A stretch of DNA of 64,000 nt from Isoetes taiwanensis (lineage: Eukaryota > Streptophyta > Lycopodiopsida > Isoetales > Isoetaceae): contig JAJEKV010000876.1 in the NCBI GenBank assembly GCA_021234155.1, forward strand, positions 1-64,000, written 5' to 3'. Positions 56,827-64,000 of the stretch are shown one piece after another. A model generated the notes under the pieces. That model searched no databases and was not told the origin of the DNA. It worked only from the letters and a program-made list of their open reading frames with translations. Numbering within the stretch: the stretch's first letter is position 1; the number at the start of each line of letters is the position of its first letter. The position numbers and the translations under genes were made by a program.

Positions 56827-58922
56827 CGGTACCCCCGGCATGCTATCGACGGTACCCCTCGTCTATGCTTATTAGCAGTAGACTTATATCGATCCTGAGC
56901 CCTCCGTAAATTCAGCTTGCATTGACGCAGTATTGCATCCATATCCTGCAGCATATTCACAACTGCTTCCGCTTTGAGATACTTGTGCATCCCAGCATAA
57001 GTTCTCGGGTTCCTACCCATCATAGCCACAAAAGGTGTCATCTTGATACCCGTATGATGGCTATTGTTGTAGGCAAATTCCAAGTAGGGCAAATAATCCT
57101 CCCACTTAGACTGTTTTTCATGAACAAAACTTCTCAACATATCCTCCAGGATCATGTTGATTCTCTCAGTTTGTCCATCGGTTTGCGGATGATTCCCACT
57201 ACTCATACACAACCGTACTTTTAACCCCTTCATCAGGTCTCTCCAAAATTGACCTGTGAACTTGGTATCCCTATCACTTATAATAGATAGCGGGAAACCA
57301 AATGTCGGAAACACGTACTGCATGTAAGCTGCAGCTACGTCGAATCCCGTAGCATCACCCCTTAGAGGTATAAACTTAACATACTTAGTCAAGCAATCAA
57401 CCACTACTAAGATCTGGGTGTGCTGCTTAGCAGTCCGGGGTAATGAGACTATAAAGTCCATACTCACACATTCCCACCTCTCATTAGGTGGGGTCTTGCC
57501 ATGGTCAGCTTTCACAGCCTGACACACCAAACAATGTGAAACCATTTGTTTCACTTGGTCTTGCAAGCCCGACCAATAATATTGCCTTTTAACCAGCTCA
57601 TAGGTTTTCCATTCACCCCCATGCCCAGCTTGTGGGGTGTCATGATGCTCACGAATAATTGCTTCTCGCAATTCTTCGTACAAAGGAACATACACTCTTC
57701 CCTTATAGAAGTATAACCCTTCTTGCTCAGTCCACCAATCCCCAGTTTTGGTGACTGCAGGGTCTTGTTGATCCTTTGCATACGCATCCCTAATCCTCTG
57801 GAAAAGGTCATTCTCCATGATAGCAAGAGCATTCACATGCTTAATCCTTGATAAAGCATCAGCTACTGGGTTATTCTTCCCAGGCGTATGCTCAATACTA
57901 AAATGAAATTCATGGAGAAAATCAAGCCATCTAGCCTGCCTAGAGCTAATCTCAGCTTGACTTTGCAAAAACCTCAAGGGTTTATGATCAGTATAAACGA
58001 CAAACTTGCGTGGTTCCTTACTTGTACCACTTCTCAAGTAATGCCTCCAGATTTTTAGAGCGTGAACTATAGCCAATAGTTCTTGCTCATATGTTGCATA
58101 ATTCCGCTCAGCAGAATTAAGTTTTCGGCTTTCATAAGCCACTACCCGACCTTGCTGCATTAATACAGCACCAACTGCTTGACCGCAAGCATCGGTATAA
58201 ACCTCAAAGGATTCATTAAGATCGGGAACCTTTAATATGGGGCTACTAACCAACAACCTTTTGACAAGCTCAAAAGCTTCTTGTTGTGCTTTCTCCCATA
58301 CATACTCACGATCTTTCTTCAACAGATCCGTGAGTGGAGCTACTACTTTTGAAAATTTCGGCACAAATTTTCTATAATACGTAGCCAAACCCAGAAAACT
58401 TCTCAACTCGGAAACATTTTCAGATGGTAGCCAGTCTTGCACTGCTTGCACCTTACTGGGATCCGGCGACACTCCCTCCCCCGAAAGAATGTGTCCAAGG
58501 TATGTAACCCTTTGCTTAAGAAAATCACACTTGGATATCTTAGCATAGAGTTTCTGAGTTCGAAGAGTTTGCAATACTTGCTCCAAATGAGCAAAGTGCT
58601 CTTCTAGTGTTTGTGAATATACAAGTATATCATCGAGAAACACCTCAACAAACATATCTAAGTATTCCGAGAATACTTGATTCATCAACCTCATAAAGGT
58701 TGCGGGAGCATTTGTGAGACCAAACGGCATCACTAAGAACTCATAGTGCCCCTGATGAGTTCTAAAGGCCGTCTTAGGTTCATCACCTTCCCGAATCCTA
58801 ATTTGATGGTATCCACTACGCAAATCAATCTTAGTGAACCATTTGGCTCCACCAAGTCGATCTAGAATATCATCTATTCTAGGATGGATATCTATCTTTG
58901 ATAGTTGCCTTGTTAAGGGCAC
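56820..58922 (-). CDS. pol: Family-B RT-RNase H-integrase ORF, 700 codons, truncated
   Basis: Copies element RNA into DNA and inserts it. [18 protein letters not shown] (28-43), [12 protein letters not shown] (65-76), catalytic FLDDILVY (95-102). RNase [13 protein letters not shown] with Asp at about 243, [12 protein letters not shown] (278-289), [10 protein letters not shown] (310-319), [15 protein letters not shown] (345-359). Integrase zinc module H-x-H-C-C (His near 427 and 434, Cys 464 and 467); catalytic Asp489, Asp550 and Glu586 (D-x35-E). The last ~10 residues are LTR-derived because the integrase is cut at 56859. Its N-terminal RT part lies in another frame (59208-58879) after a 2-base deletion. 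Compared with the plus-strand element, eight codons are missing before [11 protein letters not shown]. Likely non-functional. Confidence 0.85.
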   Translation of the reverse strand: MPLTRQLSKIDIHPRIDDILDRLGGAKWFTKIDLRSGYHQIRIREGDEPKTAFRTHQGHYEFLVMPFGLTNAPATFMRLMNQVFSEYLDMFVEVFLDDILVYSQTLEEHFAHLEQVLQTLRTQKLYAKISKCDFLKQRVTYLGHILSGEGVSPDPSKVQAVQDWLPSENVSELRSFLGLATYYRKFVPKFSKVVAPLTDLLKKDREYVWEKAQQEAFELVKRLLVSSPILKVPDLNESFEVYTDACGQAVGAVLMQQGRVVAYESRKLNSAERNYATYEQELLAIVHALKIWRHYLRSGTSKEPRKFVVYTDHKPLRFLQSQAEISSRQARWLDFLHEFHFSIEHTPGKNNPVADALSRIKHVNALAIMENDLFQRIRDAYAKDQQDPAVTKTGDWWTEQEGLYFYKGRVYVPLYEELREAIIREHHDTPQAGHGGEWKTYELVKRQYYWSGLQDQVKQMVSHCLVCQAVKADHGKTPPNERWECVSMDFIVSLPRTAKQHTQILVVVDCLTKYVKFIPLRGDATGFDVAAAYMQYVFPTFGFPLSIISDRDTKFTGQFWRDLMKGLKVRLCMSSGNHPQTDGQTERINMILEDMLRSFVHEKQSKWEDYLPYLEFAYNNSHHTGIKMTPFVAMMGRNPRTYAGMHKYLKAEAVVNMLQDMDAILRQCKLNLRRAQDRYKSTANKHRRGVPSIACRGYRP

Positions 58923-59157
58923 GGTAGTCTATGCACATTCGCATAGTCTCGTCCTTTTTCTTAACAAGCAAAACTAGACTCGCAAAAGGCGATTTACTAG
59001 GCCTAATAAATCCCCTAGCGAGCAGTTCTTTAACTTGATGCTTGACTTCCTCTAACTCTAGAGGACTAAGGCGATATGGAGCACGCACCATTGGCTTAAC
59101 CCCTGGTTCAAGCACAATTTCATGCTCAACTCCCCGAGAAGGTGGTGGCCCTTTCTG
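58879..59157 (-). pseudogene. pol: N-terminal RT segment of the inverted family-B pol (frameshifted)
   Basis: From the junction with the plus-strand LTR at 59157, the minus strand reads [20 protein letters not shown] and on to [40 protein letters not shown] and [16 protein letters not shown], the start of RT. A 2-base deletion near 58885 shifts the frame relative to the 700-codon ORF. The few codons upstream of 59157 in this open frame are antisense LTR sequence, so the apparent start is artificial. Confidence 0.85.
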
Positions 59158-60085
59158 GCTTCCAGGGGTGGCCGTTTTTACGGACTCCTGACGGATATCC
59201 ATGAGCACGGGGGTACTGTCGATAGCATGCCGGGGGCATAGTGGCTATGCGGCGGACCATAAGCTCGTAATCGGGCTATGGGGGCGTTCAGGGGTTAGCA
59301 AAGTTGGTCCTAGGGGCACAACAATTAATGTTAGCAATAAAACATTAGCTATGGTTCCTTGTAACATTAATATAAATGTTAAAGGAAGCCACGTGGCACG
59401 ATACTATTGGTTTGGGTGAACCAATGGGGAATTAGCTTGGAAAGCTACGAATGCTTTCTGATACATGGCTGATCCATCTACAGCAGGCCGGATTTCTCTC
59501 TTGGATTGCATGCCAAGGCATGATTGACACCTGGGGATGATCTAAACTGATAGATCATGCATGTTAGAGCCCAAATCGGTCCTATTTAAAGCCAGAGAGG
59601 GTGCTTTTGATAGACCCACGAATTGATTAAGGCTTGGAATTTGCTGTTTTGTTGCTGTTACAGATCAGCCAAGTAGTCTTTGGTATTCTCCAGCCAAATC
59701 CGACCTGTTTGAGCACGGTTTTGGTCCCTGAAGCACCCTGGGGGTGGCTGGATATTAGGGAAGCAATCCGGGCTGAATGCTTGCACATTCTTACAAGAGA
59801 TTCACTTGTAATTGGAGTGCAACGGAGTGGGTTACATTGGCTGCAGTATTGCTTGCAAGAGTGTGCTTGCATCAAGGAATTATCTCAGGGAGATAATTCA
59901 CTGATCCTTGTGTGTAAAGGATCATTCGATTCTTTTGGAAAGGATCAAGAGGAAGCCAGGCTTCCTGATTAGTCTCTGGAAGGCTAATCCCATCGATCGT
60001 GGGGAACTCTGGGAGTTCGTGGAGTGGGCGGTAGATCGATGGCCTTTCCCCGTTGTCTGGGAAGCTGCAGCATTGCTGCGTGACA
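59158..60085 (+). repeat. 5' LTR of element B4 (928 of 938 bp)
   Basis: Begins at GCTTCCAGGGG, missing TGTTACAGGT, and ends GCTGCGTGACA. TATTTAAA lies at 59583-59590. Confidence 0.9.
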
Positions 60086-60089
60086 ATTT

Positions 60090-60101
60090 TGGTATCAGAG
60101 C
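60090..60101 (+). other. Primer binding site of element B4
   Basis: TGGTATCAGAGC, four bases after the LTR end. It is the standard complement of the plant initiator methionine tRNA 3' end. Confidence 0.95.
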
Positions 60102-60104
60102 ATA

Positions 60105-61889
60105 ATGGCAGATCAGGGACCTGAGAATGTTTCTGAGAATGTTCCAGCAGGTATGGGGCAGCCAGTGGATGGTATGCCAGAAGTTCACCCTGCTGATGAG
60201 GGAATACTGCCAGCTTTGCAGGACATCCATCTGGATGATGATCTGCCTGAATTTGAATTCGAGGCAGAGGTTGAAGCGGCCAAGGAAGATGGCGCCAGAA
60301 ATGAAACTCAAGAAGGGGTTACCAAGGAGAATGATCCTCAGGGAGGAGAACCTCAGCCTGGTAACATAAACCCTTCCATAGAAAACCCTCAGGGGCAAAA
60401 CAATGCAACTGAGGAACCATTGGAACAGAGATTCCATCAGCTCAATGAAGAGTTTGAGAAAACTCGTAAAGAGCAAAAACTGCTCAAGGAAATTTTGGGA
60501 AAATTTCAAGAGCAGTTGAGCACGTGGGCTTCCGAGGGAAACGCCCGAGAACAGCGTCTGATGTCCACCATGGAAAAGTACTTGCAGGAAGCAAGAGGTG
60601 CTGCCGTAGGCCTGGGGTCTAGCGGAGAACCTAGAAATGATGCTGTTGGAGGGGTTAATAGCAGGCAACTTGGAGTTGCAACCGAGATCCCTCAAGTAAA
60701 GATAGAGAATCATGAAGGTAATAACCCATCTAAAGATTCTCTGGGAGAATTGTCAGAAGAGGAGATCAAGTCTCTTCAACGGGTTAAAATGCCAGATTTC
60801 TATGGGAAGGATGTTACTCCAGAGCAAGCCATGCTCTGGTTTAACCAAATGAAGCTTTATTTTGCGGCAACAAAGAAAAGCGAGCCTGCTCGTTTATTGT
60901 ATGCCACATTGAAGCTTAAGGGTCGGGCGGCCGAATGGTGGGATACCCATACTGAAGATGGACGAAAGCTACGCACTTGGGCTGAATTTTGTAAGTTATT
61001 CAGGCAAGAGTATGCTCCCCACTATGACAGGCGACATGCCTTGATACAGTTGAAAGAAACTGTGCAGACTGGGACTCTGCAAGATTATGTGGCAGAATTG
61101 CGAGCATTGTTCTCGCGTTTGCCAGATTTGACAACCGGAATGAGGGTTGATCATTTCGTGAATGGGCTAAAGGATGCCAATATTCAAAAGCATATGCTTC
61201 AAGTCGAGCCTGCGAGTTTTGAGCTTGCGGTAGAACTGGCTAGGAAGCTGGTTGGTAGGGAGGAATCCCGTAAAGCCCAAAGAATTGCTGAATGGAAGGC
61301 AAGGAGGAACGGGGGTGCCTCTCAGACTGGGTCACCTTCCAAAAAGCAAAAGAAAAATCCGGCTAAGGAGAAGCGGATGGATAAGCCTAAGGAGGCTAGT
61401 GCTAAAACTAAAACATCCAAGGGATGTTATAACTGTGGCATTGTGGGCCATTATGCTAGAGACTGTACAAAGCCACAGAAAGATAAGAAGGTTTTGGCAG
61501 GTACCTCCAAGGGCGAGACAGAGGTGAAATCATTATCGGTGATTGCTCGTGAAGAGGATATGGTAAGTCCTACACAAGCTTATGCCGATAATGTGATAAG
61601 GTTGTTAGGAAGGATCAATGGTAAGGACTTGATTGTCTTGATTGATTCTGGAAGTACTCACAACTTTATTTCTGCAGATGTGGTAGAGGAGCTGGGCTTG
61701 AGCCTAAGCGAGGTGCATCCTTATGTTATTGAGACTGCGGCTGGGTCCCAGACTCAGCACCATCATCAACAAGCGCGGGGCGTTCGTTTGAAGTTGGTGG
61801 ATAAGGAGACTCGTGATGCTGCCTCTATGGTCATTGATTTTGATATTGCTAAGCTAAACCGCTACGATGTGATTCTGGGAATCCAGTGA
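60105..61889 (+). CDS. gag: Gag-protease polyprotein of element B4, 594 codons
   Basis: Capsid, nucleocapsid and aspartic protease. The start at 60105 lies three bases after the primer site and opens MADQGPENVSENVPAGMG. An acidic N-terminal region (about 1-100) precedes a coiled-coil-like stretch (105-165). The gag core begins VKMPDFYGKDVTPEQAMLWF (about 226-245) and continues with LKGRAAEWW and FCKLFRQEYAP. A basic stretch (400-440) leads to the zinc knuckle CYNCGIVGHYARDC (about 442-455, C-x2-C-x4-H-x4-C). The protease has DSGSTHNFIS (about 514-523, catalytic Asp) and ends DVILGIQ. The TGA at 61887-61889 replaces the Trp that normally follows in this W-L box; pol continues in the same frame. 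Confidence 0.95.
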   Translation: MADQGPENVSENVPAGMGQPVDGMPEVHPADEGILPALQDIHLDDDLPEFEFEAEVEAAKEDGARNETQEGVTKENDPQGGEPQPGNINPSIENPQGQNNATEEPLEQRFHQLNEEFEKTRKEQKLLKEILGKFQEQLSTWASEGNAREQRLMSTMEKYLQEARGAAVGLGSSGEPRNDAVGGVNSRQLGVATEIPQVKIENHEGNNPSKDSLGELSEEEIKSLQRVKMPDFYGKDVTPEQAMLWFNQMKLYFAATKKSEPARLLYATLKLKGRAAEWWDTHTEDGRKLRTWAEFCKLFRQEYAPHYDRRHALIQLKETVQTGTLQDYVAELRALFSRLPDLTTGMRVDHFVNGLKDANIQKHMLQVEPASFELAVELARKLVGREESRKAQRIAEWKARRNGGASQTGSPSKKQKKNPAKEKRMDKPKEASAKTKTSKGCYNCGIVGHYARDCTKPQKDKKVLAGTSKGETEVKSLSVIAREEDMVSPTQAYADNVIRLLGRINGKDLIVLIDSGSTHNFISADVVEELGLSLSEVHPYVIETAAGSQTQHHHQQARGVRLKLVDKETRDAASMVIDFDIAKLNRYDVILGIQ

Positions 61890-64000
61890 TTGCAAAAAGC
61901 TCAGCCAATCATTTTATGGCCATCCCATACTGTAATGATCAAAATTTCACCTAACAAAACAATTACTCTCCATGGCTTACCTTACGTAGGGCCTGGAAAA
62001 TTGTTGTCTGCCACTGAGGCAAAACGATGTTTTCAAGTTAATAAAGATAGCTTTTTCTTGATGTATATCATGCCTGATGATGATGTGGTTAAGTCTTGTA
62101 ATTCTATGGATGTAAACAGTGAACTAGGTTCAGATGTAAATCAAGAATTACAAAATCTTTTGGAAAGATTTAAAGACGTGTTCCCAGAAGAGTTGCCGAA
62201 AGGGCCACCACCTTCTCGGGGAGTGGAGCATGAAATGGTGCTTGAACCAGGGGTTAAACCAATGGTGCGTGCTCCATATCGTCTTAGTCCTCTAGAGTTA
62301 GAGGAAGTCAAGTTAAAGAACTGCTCGCTAGGGGATTTATTAGGCCTTAAATCGCCTTTTGCGAGTCCAGTTTTGCTTGTTAAGAAAAAGGACGAGACTA
62401 TGCGAATGTGCATAGACTACCGTGCCCTTAACAAGGCAACTATCAAAGATAGATATCCATTACCTAGAATAGATGATATTCTAGATCGACTTGGTGGAGC
62501 CAAATGGTTCACTAAGATTGATTTACGTAGTGGATACCATCAAATTAGGATTCGGGAAGGTGATGAACCTAAGACGGCTTTTAGAACTCATCAGGGGCAC
62601 TATGAGTTCTTAGTGATGCCGTTTGGTCTCACAAACGCTCCCGCAACCTTTATGAGGTTGATGAATCAAGTATTCTCGGAATACTTAGATAAGTTTGTTG
62701 AGGTGTTTCTCGATGATATACTTGTATATTCACAAACACTAGAAGAGCACTTTGCTCATTTGGAGCAAGTATTGCAAACTCTTCGAACTCAGAAACTCTA
62801 TGCTAAGATATCCAAGTGTGATTTTCTTAAGCAAAGGGTTGCATACCTTGGACACATTCTTTCGGGGGAGGGAGTGTCGCCGGATCCCAGTAAGGTGCAA
62901 GCAGTGCAAGACTGGCTACCACCTGAAAATGTTTCCGAGTTGAGAAGTTTTCTGGGTTTGGCTACGTATTATACAAAATTTGTGCCGAAATTTTCAAAAG
63001 TAGTAGCTCCACTCACGGATCTGTTGAGGAAAGATTGTGAGTATGTATGGGAGAAAGCACAACAAGAAGCTTTTGAGCTTGTCAAAAGATTGTTGGTTAG
63101 TAGCCCCATATTAAAGGTTCCTGATCTTAATGAATCCTTTGAGGTTTATACCGATGCTTGCGGTCAAGCAGTTGGGGCTGTATTAATGCAGCAAGGCCGG
63201 GTAGTGGCTTATGAAAGCCGAAAACTTAATTCTGCTGAGCGGAATTATGCAACATATGAGCAAGAACTATTGGCTATAGTTCACGCTCTAAAAACGTGGA
63301 GGCATTACTTGAGAAGTGGTACAAGTAAGGAACCACGCAAGTTTGTCGTTTATACTGATCATAAACCCTTGAGGTTTTTGCAAAGTCAAGCTGAGATTAG
63401 CTCTAGGCAGGCTAGATGGCTTGATTTTCTCCATGAATTTCATTTTAGTATTGAGCATACGCCTGGGAAGAATAACCCAGTAGCTGATGCTTTATCAAGG
63501 ATTAAGCATGTGAATGCTCTTGCTATCATGGAGAATGACCTTTTCCAGAGGATTAGGGATGCGTATGCAAAGGATCAGCAAGACCCTGCAGTCACCAAAA
63601 CTGGGGATTGGTGGACCAAGCAAGAAGGGTTATACTTCTATAAGGGAAGAGTGTATGTTCCTTTGTACGAAGAATTGCGAGAAGCAATTATCCGTGAGCA
63701 TCATGACACCCCACAAGCTGGGCATGGGGGTGAATGGAAAACCTATGAGCTGGTTAAAAGGCAATATTATTGGCCGAGTTTGCAAGACCAAGTGAAACAA
63801 ATGGTTTCACATTGTTTGGTGTGTCAGGCTGTGAAAGCTGATCATGGCAAGACCCCGGGGCTGTTACAACCCATTCCAGTACCTAATGAGAGGTGGGAAT
63901 GTGTGAGTATGGACTTTATAGTCTCATTACCCCGCTCGCTAAGCAAAGACACCCGGATCTTAGTAGTGGTTGATTGCTTGACTAAGTATGTTAAGTTTAT
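61890..64000 (+). CDS. pol: Pol of element B4: RT, RNase H and integrase N-terminus, open to window end
   Basis: The frame continues in register from gag-protease, with no stop from 61890 to 64000 (over 700 codons, incomplete). It includes the RT start ([20 protein letters not shown]), [16 protein letters not shown], and FLDDILVY at 62706-62729. RNase H carries [22 protein letters not shown] and [10 protein letters not shown]. The integrase zinc module ([22 protein letters not shown]) is followed by [10 protein letters not shown] with the first catalytic Asp. Relative to the inverted copy, a 7-base deletion at about 62312 and a 2-base deletion at about 62347 alter some 12 residues in the RT N-terminal region, but together keep frame. 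There is no ATG near the 5' end, so it depends on reading through the TGA. Confidence 0.9.
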   Translation, partial: MQKAQPIILWPSHTVMIKISPNKTITLHGLPYVGPGKLLSATEAKRCFQVNKDSFFLMYIMPDDDVVKSCNSMDVNSELGSDVNQELQNLLERFKDVFPEELPKGPPPSRGVEHEMVLEPGVKPMVRAPYRLSPLELEEVKLKNCSLGDLLGLKSPFASPVLLVKKKDETMRMCIDYRALNKATIKDRYPLPRIDDILDRLGGAKWFTKIDLRSGYHQIRIREGDEPKTAFRTHQGHYEFLVMPFGLTNAPATFMRLMNQVFSEYLDKFVEVFLDDILVYSQTLEEHFAHLEQVLQTLRTQKLYAKISKCDFLKQRVAYLGHILSGEGVSPDPSKVQAVQDWLPPENVSELRSFLGLATYYTKFVPKFSKVVAPLTDLLRKDCEYVWEKAQQEAFELVKRLLVSSPILKVPDLNESFEVYTDACGQAVGAVLMQQGRVVAYESRKLNSAERNYATYEQELLAIVHALKTWRHYLRSGTSKEPRKFVVYTDHKPLRFLQSQAEISSRQARWLDFLHEFHFSIEHTPGKNNPVADALSRIKHVNALAIMENDLFQRIRDAYAKDQQDPAVTKTGDWWTKQEGLYFYKGRVYVPLYEELREAIIREHHDTPQAGHGGEWKTYELVKRQYYWPSLQDQVKQMVSHCLVCQAVKADHGKTPGLLQPIPVPNERWECVSMDFIVSLPRSLSKDTRILVVVDCLTKYVKF

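Larger units (their letters stand above)
54249..56858 (-). mobile_element. Inverted family-B array: LTR, truncated integrase, LTR, PBS, gag start
   Basis: Read on the minus strand from right to left: LTR lacking its first 50 and last 14 bases (56826-55953), the same LTR-integrase junction as in the plus-strand copy, integrase C-terminus/chromodomain (to 55301), polypurine tract, full-length 938-bp LTR (55259-54322), primer site with one base missing (54320-54305 region), and the first 18 codons of gag (54303-54249). It forms an inverted partner to 52372-54248. A 32-bp duplicate of LTR sequence sits at 56827-56858. Confidence 0.85.
59158..64000 (+). mobile_element. Element B4: near full-length family-B chromovirus, running off the window
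   Basis: 5' LTR 59158-60085 (lacking only its first 10 bases), primer site 60090-60101, gag-protease ORF 60105-61889, then pol open to the window end. The left edge abuts inverted pol sequence. It is the least damaged retrotransposon in the window: apart from one stop and one locally altered RT segment, the frames are intact. Confidence 0.95.

Noticed and set aside
59922-60713. 263-codon minus-strand open frame over the B4 LTR and gag start
   Set aside because: Antisense to the LTR and gag; no domain, and the sense strand is clearly coding.

Overview
This is a gene-poor stretch of a large, repeat-rich eukaryotic nuclear genome. It is almost certainly a land plant: it holds chromodomain Ty3/gypsy retrotransposons with initiator-Met tRNA primer sites, plant-type L1 LINEs with an apurinic endonuclease domain, MITEs, and poly(A)- or microsatellite-tailed retroposons. 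I see no bacterial gene organisation, no rRNA or tRNA gene and no CRISPR array. I could not recognise any complete conventional host gene. The species cannot be fixed from the sequence.

Layout. 1-6.4 kb: AT-rich sequence with a decayed L1-type LINE (1213-2960), a 348-bp MITE and several short tandem duplications. 6.4-15.8 kb: a pile-up of very degenerate LINE 3' ends, mostly minus strand, ending in (ATTCT)n or (TTCC)n tails; sister copies lie at 35.8-37.1 and 38.3-39.1 kb. 15.8-20.0 kb: noncoding, with a chromovirus integrase/chromodomain scrap, a foldback element, an ~80-bp minisatellite and a TGCA/TGCG tract. 20.03-20.74 and 33.86-35.46 kb: two halves of a broken ORF of unknown function, split by element A1.

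Element A1 (20744-33855) is a 13.1-kb chromovirus with ~1.65-kb LTRs, PBS and PPT. Its pol is full of frameshifts. Between the 5' LTR and gag it carries extra ORFs: one starts with the histone H3 tail residues MARTKQT, and one is an intact 343-codon ORF of unknown function.

39-50.5 kb: noncoding, with an 870-bp inverted-repeat element, a hAT-like MITE with an 8-bp target duplication, a 126-bp tandem duplication and a poly(A) retroposon with a 10-bp target duplication.

50.5-64 kb: the 3' end of a second A-family element (A2, minus strand) is cut at 52371 by a scrambled cluster of a second chromovirus family, B (938-bp LTR). The cluster contains an LTR-integrase fusion present in two inverted copies, an inverted RT-RNaseH-integrase block, and on the right a nearly full-length plus-strand element (LTR, PBS, gag-protease, pol) that runs off the window. 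It has one in-frame TGA between gag-protease and pol. Family B copies are nearly identical to one another and look young; family A and the LINEs look old or poorly assembled.
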